The position numbers and the translations under genes were made by a program. Below, one piece after another: positions 1 to 5,632 of a stretch of 5,632 nucleotides of DNA (its first letter is position 1; each line of letters starts with the position of its first letter). The notes under the pieces were generated by a model. That model did not search any database, was not told where the DNA came from, and was given only the letters and a program-made list of their open reading frames with translations. Origin of the DNA: Candidatus Rhabdochlamydia sp. (GTDB lineage Bacteria > Chlamydiota > Chlamydiia > Chlamydiales > Rhabdochlamydiaceae); assembly GCA_030044075.1 (NCBI GenBank), contig JASHWM010000129.1:1-5632 (forward strand), written 5' to 3'.

Positions 1-1
1 T

Positions 2-55
2 CTTTATAAAAAGCTCACAGGCGCAAAAAACTCCTCTGCAATGAAGATCGCCTGA
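2..55 (+). CDS. Possible C-terminal tail of a plus-strand gene, candidate glycogen synthase (partial)
   Basis: Seen: an open frame enters from the left edge and ends at TGA 53-55 after 17 codons, reading LYKKLTGAKNSSAMKIA. If real, its stop lies four bases from the pgsA stop, giving a tightly packed convergent pair. Known: bacterial glycogen synthases (GlgA) often end in a segment of the type 'LY..L', and I recall glgA next to pgsA in Chlamydia. Inference: this could be the end of glgA. The evidence is a five-residue resemblance plus gene order, so the call is weak. A second frame (3-44, ending TGA) is also open to the edge and cannot be excluded, and the stretch could simply be non-coding. 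Confidence 0.28.
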   Translation, partial: LYKKLTGAKNSSAMKIA

Positions 56-59
56 AGCA

Positions 60-644
60 CTATCCGAGAGCTTTCTGAATGTAAGAGCGGTTTGCATAGA
101 TATATTCGATCCCTGAGAAAAGGGTATAGATCGCAACAACCAGGATGCTATAAAAACTGATCTCGCGGAGCAGCTGCAAGTTCAGGTATCCCATCGAATA
201 GGGCAGCATAAGCCCCAAGATCAAAAGAGAGACAGTTCCTTGGAGGACTGCTTTGATCTTGCCGCTAAGGCGCGCAGCAAGGGTCACTCCCCTCAGGGCA
301 CAGATGGTGCGCAGCGTGCTGATGACGATATCCCGATAAAAAAATATGCAGACGAGGAGCAGGGGGATTTGGATGATCCCTTGCGTAAAAGTAAAAAACA
401 TGGAAAGACGGAAAATACTGTCGGCCATGGGATCAAGGAGCTTGCCAAGGTCGGTCACCTGGTTTCTTTTTCTGGCAAAGAACCCATCAAAGATATCTGA
501 GAGTTCAGAGAGCGCCACAATCAGCAGCAAGATATAGGGCAAAAAGATCAGAGAGATCCCCATGTCATCGTAGTAGAGGTAGATGACCAAAAAGATCGGC
601 GCCATTAAAATACGCATAAGCGTCAAAGCAAGAGGTATAGTCAA
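60..644 (-). CDS. pgsA: CDP-diacylglycerol--glycerol-3-phosphate 3-phosphatidyltransferase
   Basis: This integral membrane enzyme transfers a phosphatidyl group from CDP-diacylglycerol to glycerol-3-phosphate, giving phosphatidylglycerol phosphate, the first committed step towards phosphatidylglycerol and cardiolipin. The 194-aa length is normal for the family. The complete CDP-alcohol phosphatidyltransferase signature is present: D50, D53-G54, A57-R58, G67, D71 and D75, which bind metal and the CDP moiety. A PgsA-type N-terminus (IPLALTLMRIL) and the later FYRDIVISTLR and GKIKAVLQ segments favour PgsA over phosphatidylserine synthase. Hydrophobic stretches lie near residues 5-25, 31-48, 78-100, 130-150 and 162-180. 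The start is a TTG at 642-644: an in-frame TAG lies just upstream, a strong ribosome-binding site sits at the right distance, and the first ten residues match the family. The first in-frame ATG would remove nine of those residues. It is downstream of rlmN by 37 bases and probably co-transcribed with it. Confidence 0.95.
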   Translation of the reverse strand: MTIPLALTLMRILMAPIFLVIYLYYDDMGISLIFLPYILLLIVALSELSDIFDGFFARKRNQVTDLGKLLDPMADSIFRLSMFFTFTQGIIQIPLLLVCIFFYRDIVISTLRTICALRGVTLAARLSGKIKAVLQGTVSLLILGLMLPYSMGYLNLQLLREISFYSILVVAIYTLFSGIEYIYANRSYIQKALG

Positions 645-651
645 AACGGCT

Positions 652-656
652 CTCCT
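652..656 (-). promoter_or_regulatory. Strong Shine-Dalgarno site for pgsA (TTG start)
   Basis: On the minus strand the sequence is AGGAG, inside the purine run AGAGGAGAG, with seven bases between it and the TTG at 644. It is the clearest ribosome-binding site in the window and decides the pgsA start in favour of TTG over the internal ATG. The other gene starts here lack a comparable motif, so the site may compensate for the weak start codon (inference). Confidence 0.75.
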
Positions 657-681
657 CTATGAAAAAGCGATAAAGCGAATA

Positions 682-1737
682 CTAACTGGTTTGAAGAATT
701 TTATCACTCTCTTTTTGCAGTGCGAGCTGGCCGCAGGCGGCAGCGATATCTTTCCCTTTCGTATATCTCCATGTCGTTGGAATCCCCTTGGCCACAAGGA
801 CATCCCGGAAAGTTTCGATCGCATCTTTTTCTGGCCTCTGCAAGTTGAGTCCGATGACAGGGTTATAGGGGATGAGGTTCACTGTGCATTGCTGTCCTTT
901 TAGCAGCCCTGCAAGCTCTTCTGCGTGCTCTTTCGCATCGTTGATGCCTGCAAGGAGGGTATACTCATAGGTGATGTCCCGTTTTGTTTCTTCCGCATAA
1001 TAGCGCATCGCATCTAGGATTGTCTCTAAAGGATATTTCCTTGCAAAAGGGATGATCTTTTTTCGGATATGCTGGTTTGGCGCATGCAAAGAGAGGACGA
1101 GGTTGACCTTGAGGCCTTCCTTGGCAAGGCGCATGATCCCTTCAACAACTCCTACCGTAGACACTGTGATCCGCCGCTGCGAGAGGTGCATCCCCTTTGG
1201 ATCGGTGAGCAGCTGGATCGCTTTGACGACTTCCTCATAATTTTCCATCGGCTCGCCCATGCCCATAAAAACGACATGGGAGACCTTTTCGTTTTTTTTC
1301 TTCAGGAATTGATCGATCAAAAACACTTGGGAGACGATCTCGGCTGATGAAAGGTTGCGAAGGAGGCCCTCTTTTCCAGAAGCGCAAAAAGCACATCTTG
1401 CAGGACATCCGACTTGTGAGGAAACGCAAACGGTCCTACGATCGGATGAGTAGATCAGCACCGATTCAACAAGTTTACCATCCTTGAGCTCCCATAAAAA
1501 CTTTGTAGTCTCCCCATCTTTAGAGTCAACAGTCTTGCGCAGCACAAGGGGGTCTAAAGAAAAGTTTTTGGCCAGGCTCTCCCTCAAAGCTTTGGAAAGG
1601 TCCGTCATGAGCGACCAGTCGACGACGCCCTTTTCATACACCCATTGCAGCACCTGTTTTGCACGGAACGGCATCTCGCCCAAGCTTGCAAGTTCTGAGG
1701 CCATCTCTTTTTCTGTTAATCCAAAAATATCACGCAT
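682..1737 (-). CDS. rlmN: Dual-specificity RNA methyltransferase RlmN (23S rRNA A2503-C2)
   Basis: This radical-SAM enzyme methylates C2 of A2503 at the peptidyl-transferase exit tunnel of 23S rRNA; in E. coli it also acts on A37 of some tRNAs. At 351 aa it has family length. An N-terminal accessory domain carries the family segment MPFRAKQVLQWVYEKG (residues 22-37). The radical-SAM core has the 4Fe-4S cysteines C111, C115 and C118 in CxxxCxxC, followed by GMGEP (159-163). C335 in AAACGQL corresponds to the cysteine that is methylated and forms the covalent RNA intermediate in E. coli RlmN (Cys355). E91 in ESVLIY is at the place of the proposed catalytic glutamate. Having both the Fe-S cluster and C335 suggests an active enzyme. 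The resistance relative Cfr shares this chemistry, but the RlmN-type sequence and housekeeping context favour RlmN. The start is ATG at 1735-1737; an in-frame TAA lies nine bases further upstream. No strong Shine-Dalgarno is seen. It is first in a likely operon with pgsA. Confidence 0.96.
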   Translation of the reverse strand: MRDIFGLTEKEMASELASLGEMPFRAKQVLQWVYEKGVVDWSLMTDLSKALRESLAKNFSLDPLVLRKTVDSKDGETTKFLWELKDGKLVESVLIYSSDRRTVCVSSQVGCPARCAFCASGKEGLLRNLSSAEIVSQVFLIDQFLKKKNEKVSHVVFMGMGEPMENYEEVVKAIQLLTDPKGMHLSQRRITVSTVGVVEGIMRLAKEGLKVNLVLSLHAPNQHIRKKIIPFARKYPLETILDAMRYYAEETKRDITYEYTLLAGINDAKEHAEELAGLLKGQQCTVNLIPYNPVIGLNLQRPEKDAIETFRDVLVAKGIPTTWRYTKGKDIAAACGQLALQKESDKILQTS

Positions 1738-1851
1738 AACATCATCTTAAATTATTGAGCGTTCCATTGTAAAAAATATCGAAAAAAAATTGAAGAGAAA
1801 TGGCAAGAACTGCAAAAATGCACAGCATTAATCTCAAACAATTTGCAAATA
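1738..1851. promoter_or_regulatory. Divergent intergenic region between rlmN and glyQS
   Basis: This AT-rich spacer must hold the promoters for both transcription directions. It contains A-tracts at 1771-1776 and 1782-1789 that may bend the DNA. For glyQS the best plus-strand promoter I can find is TTGAGC (1755-1760), a 16-base gap and TATCGA (1777-1782), which is a poor match. No Shine-Dalgarno motif precedes either candidate glyQS start (TTG 1843 or ATG 1852). I see no riboswitch, T-box leader or leader peptide. Confidence 0.5.
1766..1794 (-). promoter_or_regulatory. Candidate sigma-70/sigma-66-type promoter for rlmN-pgsA
   Basis: Read on the minus strand, a -35-like TTCAAT (1789-1794, three of six consensus bases) is separated by exactly 17 bases from a -10-like TACAAT (1766-1771, five of six). 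Transcription would begin near 1759, leaving a 5' leader of about 20 bases before the rlmN ATG. The spacer is T-rich. Weak -35 elements are common for the chlamydial major sigma factor, but matches like this also arise by chance in AT-rich DNA. Confidence 0.35.
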
Positions 1852-4800
1852 ATGATCACTTTTCAAGAAATTATTAATAGGCTTTCCCACTTTTGGGAAA
1901 AGCAGGGCTGCATCATCCAGCAGGGCCACGATATTGAAATGGGAGCGGGAACTTTCAACCCGGCCACGTTTTTGCGGTGCCTGGGGCCTGAGCCTTATAA
2001 AACAGCCTATGTGGAGCCGTGCCGCCGTCCCAAAGATGCGAGGTATGGGGAAAATCCCAACCGGGTCCATCTGTTCCACCAATATCAAGTGATCATCAAA
2101 CCTTCCCCTCTTGAGATCCAAGAAATTTATTTAGACTCGCTCAGGGCCATTGGGATCGATTTGAAAAACCATGACATCCGTTTTGTGCATGATGACTGGG
2201 AGGGCCCTACCCTCGGAGCATGGGGGCTTGGATGGGAAGTGTGGATGGACGGGATGGAAATCACCCAGTTCACCTACTTCCAGGCGATGGGAAGCATCCC
2301 TCTTCACCCGATCAGCGTTGAGATCACCTACGGCCTTGAGCGGCTTGCGATGTACATTCAGAACGTGAACTCCATTTTCGACATCCACTGGAACAACAAA
2401 CTTACTTTTGGAGAACTTTCTAAAAGGAGCGAATGGGAGTGGAGCACCTATAATTTCGAGATGGCATCGATAGACATGTGGATGGACCACTTCAATGATT
2501 TCGAGAATGAGGCCAAGAGCCTGATCTCTGCGGGACTTCCTATCCCTGCCTATGATTTTGTCATGAAGGCCTCCCATGCGTTCAACATCCTGGATGCAAG
2601 AGGGGCCATCTCCGTTACAGAAAGAACAGGCTATATTGCACGGATCAGGGACCTGGCGCGGCTCATTGCTGAAAAATACATTATCTCGCGCGAAAAGCTC
2701 GGGTTCCCCCTCCTTGCTGCCCAAAAGAAAGAAAAGGAGGTCGAACTTCCCATTGTATCCACTGTTTTCGACCCAGAGAAAAAAAGAGACCTTCTTTTTG
2801 AGATCGGTTCTGAAGAGCTTCCCGCAGCTTTCATTCCACTTGCCTCAAGCGACCTTGAGCGAAAGATCAAAACACTTTTGGAAGAAAACTCCCTTTCTTT
2901 TGATACGGTCCGCAGTTATGCAGCTCCAAGGCGCCTGGCAGTTGTAGTGGAGAACCTCTCTGAAGGAAAAAAAGAGAGCATCACAGAAAGAAAAGGCCCT
3001 GCAATCGCAAGCGCTTTTGATGAAAACGGACACCTGACAAAGCAAGGACAGGGATTTTTCCATTCTCTTGGCCTTCCCGCAATCACTCTTGGAGAGATCT
3101 CTTCTGTGCCTGCTCTTAAGATACAGTCGAACAAAGGTGTTGACTTTTTGAGCGTCCAGGAAAAAAAACCTGGCGTCGCAACTGCAAAAATCCTTGCAGA
3201 ACATCTGCCCAAGATCATTTCAGACCTGTTCTTCCCAAAAAGGATGCGCTGGTCCGATGAAGAGGTCACTTATGCAAGGCCGGTCCATTGGGCCGTTGCA
3301 TTATTTGGCAAAGAGGTGGTCCCTTTCCGCTATGGCAGGATTGTATCGGGAGACACAACATATGGACATCGCCAACTCTCGCCAAAGGCAATCAAGGTCA
3401 CAGAGCCCAAAGCCTATCTTTCCCAGCTAAGGTCTGCCTATGTACTTGCGGACGCTTCTGAAAGGAAAAAAATCATTCTGGAGCAGCTCAGGGAAATTGA
3501 AAAGGAGCATCAAGCGCAGATCGTCGAAGAGAATAAAGTATTGTCCCAGGTCCTTTATCTATCTGAATGGCCGATGTGCCTTACGGCGTCGTTCTCAAAT
3601 GAGTTTTTAAAAGCTCCCAAAGAAGTTCTCGCCTCGGAAATGATCGAACACCAAAAATATTTCCCTCTTTCATCAAAAGAAGGAAAACTGCAAAACCGCT
3701 TTGTTGTCACAGCCGACAATACTCCGTCAGATGAGATCCGCAAAGGAAATGAGCGGGTCCTTTCCGCCCGTCTTTCCGATGGTGTCTTCCTCTATGAGCA
3801 GGACCTCAAGGTCCCTCTTGAGGAGTTCAATAATAAGCTAAAGACAATGACCTTTCAAAAAGACCTCGGCATGATGTCTGAAAAAGTCGGAAGGATCGAA
3901 GACATCGCCCTCTTCTTGCATGATTTTCTAAAAAAAGGGGACAAAAAGCTCATTGCAAGAGCTGCTAAGCTTTGCAAGGCGGACCTTGCTTCTACCATGG
4001 TCGGAGAATTCCCTGAGCTTCAGGGAGTGATCGGCAAATACTATGCTGAAGCGCAAAAAGAACCGGAAGAAGTGGCAGCAGCCATTCTTGAGCATTGGCT
4101 CCCCAAATTTGAAAATGGCCCCCTCCCAGGAACAACAACCGGGATCATCCTCAGCCTTGCTGATAAGATCGACAACATCCTTGGCTACTACTCAGTGGGA
4201 TTAAAACCATCTTCCTCTAGCGACCCATACGCCCTTCGAAGGCAGATGATCGGCCTTTGCAAAATTGCCATCGACAATCACTTGTCCCTGCCGATCAAAC
4301 AAATCCTGCAAAAAAAAGCAGACCTGTATCCCAAGATGGAAAACAAGGCGGAGACCATCGAAGAGGTCCTCGCATTTATCAAGACAAGGCTCAAAACTGT
4401 TCTGGAAGAAAAAGGATTCCATAAGGAAGAGATTGAAGCTGGCCTTTCCTACGCCGATCTCGACCCTTATGACAATTACCGGCGCGTCATGGCTTTAAAA
4501 AGCTTTAAAGGCTCTGGAGAATTTCCGAAACTCTACGAAGTATATAAGCGTGCAAAAGGGCAATTGGAAGGCCAGCCGCCGATCAGTGTCGATTTCGCAC
4601 TTAGCAAAGAACCCAGCGAGATCAATATTTCCAAGGCGATACAGACCATCGACCCTGTGTTTCAAGGTGCGCTCTCTGAAAAAAACTATCTGAAGGCCTT
4701 TGAATGCCTCAGCACTTTGCAACAACCTCTCTCTCAACTGTTTGAAGAAGTAAAAATCCTCCACGACGACCCGGCAATCAGGAAGCACAGGATCGGCCTG

Positions 4801-4863
4801 CTCCAGAAAATATTCTCTTATTTTGAAGAGCTTATGGACCTCAGCAAAATTGGGCAAAAATAA
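1852..4863 (+). CDS. glyQS: Glycyl-tRNA synthetase, fused alpha and beta subunits
   Basis: This cytoplasmic enzyme attaches glycine to tRNA-Gly using ATP. The chain joins two proteins that are separate in most bacteria. Residues 1 to about 288 are the class II catalytic alpha subunit: [10 protein letters not shown] near the start, motif 2 around RYGENPNR (64-71), [10 protein letters not shown] (122-131), motif 3 [12 protein letters not shown] (157-168) and [16 protein letters not shown] (247-262). A charged, lysine-rich linker of about 20 residues follows. The beta subunit begins near 313 with [12 protein letters not shown]. It contains an HD-like region (AAKLCKADL from 704, EHW at 747-749), DPYALRR (791-797) and a C-terminal anticodon-binding domain ending in [11 protein letters not shown] and DLSKI. 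The 1003-aa length is close to E. coli GlyQ plus GlyS combined. ATG 1852 is preferred: it leaves MITFQEII, matching GlyQ N-termini. TTG 1843 would add three residues, and neither has a Shine-Dalgarno. No in-frame ATG, GTG or TTG lies further upstream before TGA 1756-1758. The frame is continuous across the fusion, so this is not an assembly artefact caused by a lost stop within a short overlap. Confidence 0.97.
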   Translation: MITFQEIINRLSHFWEKQGCIIQQGHDIEMGAGTFNPATFLRCLGPEPYKTAYVEPCRRPKDARYGENPNRVHLFHQYQVIIKPSPLEIQEIYLDSLRAIGIDLKNHDIRFVHDDWEGPTLGAWGLGWEVWMDGMEITQFTYFQAMGSIPLHPISVEITYGLERLAMYIQNVNSIFDIHWNNKLTFGELSKRSEWEWSTYNFEMASIDMWMDHFNDFENEAKSLISAGLPIPAYDFVMKASHAFNILDARGAISVTERTGYIARIRDLARLIAEKYIISREKLGFPLLAAQKKEKEVELPIVSTVFDPEKKRDLLFEIGSEELPAAFIPLASSDLERKIKTLLEENSLSFDTVRSYAAPRRLAVVVENLSEGKKESITERKGPAIASAFDENGHLTKQGQGFFHSLGLPAITLGEISSVPALKIQSNKGVDFLSVQEKKPGVATAKILAEHLPKIISDLFFPKRMRWSDEEVTYARPVHWAVALFGKEVVPFRYGRIVSGDTTYGHRQLSPKAIKVTEPKAYLSQLRSAYVLADASERKKIILEQLREIEKEHQAQIVEENKVLSQVLYLSEWPMCLTASFSNEFLKAPKEVLASEMIEHQKYFPLSSKEGKLQNRFVVTADNTPSDEIRKGNERVLSARLSDGVFLYEQDLKVPLEEFNNKLKTMTFQKDLGMMSEKVGRIEDIALFLHDFLKKGDKKLIARAAKLCKADLASTMVGEFPELQGVIGKYYAEAQKEPEEVAAAILEHWLPKFENGPLPGTTTGIILSLADKIDNILGYYSVGLKPSSSSDPYALRRQMIGLCKIAIDNHLSLPIKQILQKKADLYPKMENKAETIEEVLAFIKTRLKTVLEEKGFHKEEIEAGLSYADLDPYDNYRRVMALKSFKGSGEFPKLYEVYKRAKGQLEGQPPISVDFALSKEPSEINISKAIQTIDPVFQGALSEKNYLKAFECLSTLQQPLSQLFEEVKILHDDPAIRKHRIGLLQKIFSYFEELMDLSKIGQK

Positions 4864-4879
4864 ACATTTGCCCAATTTT
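4846..4879 (+). terminator. Intrinsic terminator overlapping the glyQS stop codon
   Basis: Bases 4846-4858 and 4867-4879 form a perfect 13-bp inverted repeat around an eight-base loop (4859-4866). The core contains GGGC/GCCC and is flanked by A4 on the left and T4 on the right, followed by further T-rich sequence. The glyQS stop TAA (4861-4863) lies inside the loop, so the left arm also encodes the last residues (KIGQK). The symmetric A/T flanks could allow function in both directions, although no converging gene is visible here. It should separate glyQS from the CPBP gene transcriptionally. Confidence 0.85.
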
Positions 4880-4900
4880 AAATTTAATTTTATAAATTAA

Positions 4901-4931
4901 TAATATTTTTACTTTTAGCTAAAAAATATTA
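4901..4931. repeat. Inverted repeat with overlapping 12-bp palindrome
   Basis: The arms TAATATTTTT (4901-4910) and AAAAATATTA (4922-4931) are exact reverse complements around an 11-base loop. A separate perfect palindrome, TTTTAGCTAAAA, occupies 4913-4924 and shares three bases with the right arm, so the two folds exclude each other. It could be an operator-like site or a weak second hairpin behind the glyQS terminator. The near-absence of G and C makes fortuitous dyads common in this stretch. Confidence 0.35.
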
Positions 4932-5013
4932 TAGTTATTTTATATAATCGGAAATATTTTATTCGTTTTAATTAATCAGAAAACAATATAAAATAAATCG
5001 ATTTTAATAATTT

Positions 5014-5019
5014 TATAAT
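5014..5019 (+). promoter_or_regulatory. Candidate -10 element immediately before the CPBP gene start
   Basis: A perfect TATAAT lies only five bases before the ATG at 5025. If it works as a -10 box, transcription would begin at or within a base or two of the start codon and the mRNA would be leaderless, which fits the absence of any Shine-Dalgarno. No convincing -35 is seen at 16-18 bases upstream. The alternative TATAAT at 4943-4948 would give a conventional leader of about 70 bases. Confidence 0.3.
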
Positions 5020-5024
5020 AAAAT

Positions 5025-5632
5025 ATGAATATTGCATTGCCTCTTGAATATAGTCCGTCAGCCGATGATATCGATCTTCGGCAGCGCGAAACAGTGGACA
5101 CTTCTAAATGGATACAGCTTGCAGCGACGGTCTCCCTCATCGCTGGCTGTGCGATCTATTCCCCTATTTTTGCAATAGGGATCCTGCCTGGCCTTGTGAG
5201 TGTTGCTATCCAGGGCGGTTCGCAGAAACTATTGGAAGCGACCGGTGTTTTTCCAAGCGATGATGGAGAGTATACGCGCCAAATGAAAAATTCTGGTCCG
5301 GTGGTTGTCGGGATTATTTTTCCCATCGTTGAAGAGGTCCTCTTTCGCGGGATCCTCCAATCAGCATTGCAGGTGGTCACTGATTTCGTCCTTCCTGCCA
5401 TGACAGTCACTCTGTTTGGCATGCAGATGACAGTTGCATCTATAGTCGCTATTGTTGCAACAGGGATTATTTTCGGAGCACTCCATTTCAATAATAATCA
5501 CGACTCTGTATTTATGAAGTACGTTCAAGCTACGTCCACCACAATATCCGGCATTGCCTTCGGTGTCCTGTTCAATCAATATGGAATCCTCGCCTCAATT
5601 GCAATGCATATGGTAAACAATACCTGCGCGAT
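5025..5632 (+). CDS. CPBP (CAAX protease/bacteriocin-processing) family intramembrane metalloprotease, 3' end cut by window
   Basis: The frame stays open from ATG 5025 to the window edge, giving 202 complete codons. All three family motifs are present: EEVLFRG (E103, E104, R108; motif EExxxR), FGALH (F150, H154; motif FxxxH) and HMVNN (H195, N199; motif HxxxN). These residues place the catalytic glutamate and metal- or water-binding side chains inside the membrane. The first 27 residues are polar and acidic and probably cytoplasmic. Hydrophobic segments follow near 29-62, 92-102, 125-153 and 172-195. Known roles of the family include processing of prenylated proteins in eukaryotes, bacteriocin maturation or immunity, and regulated proteolysis; the substrate here cannot be inferred. 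An in-frame TAA at 5019-5021 makes 5025 the first possible ATG, and there is no Shine-Dalgarno. Only the C-terminal end should be missing, since the third motif normally lies late in the domain. It is isolated from glyQS by a terminator and is probably transcribed alone or with genes to the right. Confidence 0.9.
   Translation, partial: MNIALPLEYSPSADDIDLRQRETVDTSKWIQLAATVSLIAGCAIYSPIFAIGILPGLVSVAIQGGSQKLLEATGVFPSDDGEYTRQMKNSGPVVVGIIFPIVEEVLFRGILQSALQVVTDFVLPAMTVTLFGMQMTVASIVAIVATGIIFGALHFNNNHDSVFMKYVQATSTTISGIAFGVLFNQYGILASIAMHMVNNTCA

Larger units (their letters stand above)
4880..5024. promoter_or_regulatory. Extremely AT-rich spacer upstream of the CPBP protease gene
   Basis: By hand count only about 14 of 145 bases are G or C (about 10%), against roughly half in the flanking genes. 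It holds no plausible gene. It contains two perfect TATAAT hexamers on the plus strand (4943-4948 and 5014-5019), neither with a good -35 at normal spacing. There are also several AT-only dyads, including AAATCGATTT at 4995-5004. It probably contains the promoter of the gene starting at 5025 and may act as an UP-element-like or nucleoid-protein-binding segment (inference). Base composition alone makes chance -10 matches likely. Confidence 0.6.

Noticed and set aside
42..56. TGAAG-ATCGCC-TGAAG repeat near the left edge as a terminator
   Set aside because: The copies are direct, not inverted, so they cannot form a hairpin, and two five-base copies are not significant.
645..681. Terminator or promoter between rlmN and pgsA
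   Set aside because: Only a short direct repeat (CGCTTT) and the pgsA ribosome-binding site are visible; no stem-loop with a T-tract and no -10/-35 pair.
583..903. Plus-strand open frame spanning the pgsA-rlmN junction
   Set aside because: It overlaps two confidently assigned genes on the other strand and has no family features.
1738..1851. T-box or glycine riboswitch controlling glyQS
   Set aside because: The leader is short, with no conserved T-box core, no glycine aptamer features and no terminator/antiterminator pair.
1834..2724. Long minus-strand open frames opposite the 5' part of glyQS (1834-2121 and 2131-2724)
   Set aside because: They are antisense to a highly conserved synthetase, show no recognisable family, and their openness follows from the codon bias of the real gene.
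4495..4875. Minus-strand open frame over the 3' end of glyQS and its terminator
   Set aside because: It would begin inside the terminator hairpin and has no domain or ribosome-binding site; it is a shadow of the anticodon-binding domain.
5156..5579. Two minus-strand open frames opposite the CPBP gene
   Set aside because: The plus strand carries all three CPBP motifs in one frame; the antisense products are low-complexity in character and unrecognised.
1..5632. Mobile elements, CRISPR arrays, tRNA or rRNA genes
   Set aside because: I saw no transposase or integrase motifs, no spaced direct repeats and no cloverleaf-like segment; the segment is almost fully covered by housekeeping genes.

Overview
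The window looks like an ordinary core-genome segment of a member of the Chlamydiota, probably one of the amoeba- or arthropod-associated 'environmental' lineages rather than Chlamydia itself. The main evidence is a single-chain glycyl-tRNA synthetase in which the GlyQ (alpha) and GlyS (beta) subunits are fused (1003 aa). This arrangement is characteristic of chlamydiae and plant organelles, whereas most bacteria use two genes. A pgsA gene lies close by, matching the glyQS-pgsA-glgA gene order I recall from Chlamydia. Genus cannot be fixed from this window; genic GC looks moderate (my estimate is mid to upper 40s percent).

Layout, left to right. At the extreme left edge there may be the last 17 codons of a plus-strand gene (possibly glgA), convergent with pgsA. 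Positions 60-1737 hold a two-gene minus-strand unit, rlmN then pgsA in transcription order, separated by 37 bases. A 105-base AT-rich divergent spacer (1738-1842, or to 1851 if glyQS starts at the ATG) separates rlmN from glyQS. glyQS occupies 1852-4863 on the plus strand and ends in a perfect 13-bp hairpin terminator whose loop contains the stop codon. Next is a spacer of roughly 10% GC (4880-5024). The last gene, from 5025 and running off the right edge, encodes a CPBP/CAAX-type intramembrane metalloprotease with all three signature motifs visible.

The genes serve translation (GlyQS charges tRNA-Gly; RlmN methylates 23S rRNA A2503 and, in some bacteria, tRNA A37), membrane lipid synthesis (PgsA makes phosphatidylglycerol phosphate) and membrane proteolysis of unknown substrate (CPBP). 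They do not form a single pathway. I see no mobile element, CRISPR array, tRNA or rRNA gene, and no convincing new system. The points worth a second look are the spacer before the CPBP gene, its possibly leaderless start, the terminator that overlaps the end of glyQS, and differences in start codon and ribosome-binding site between neighbouring genes.
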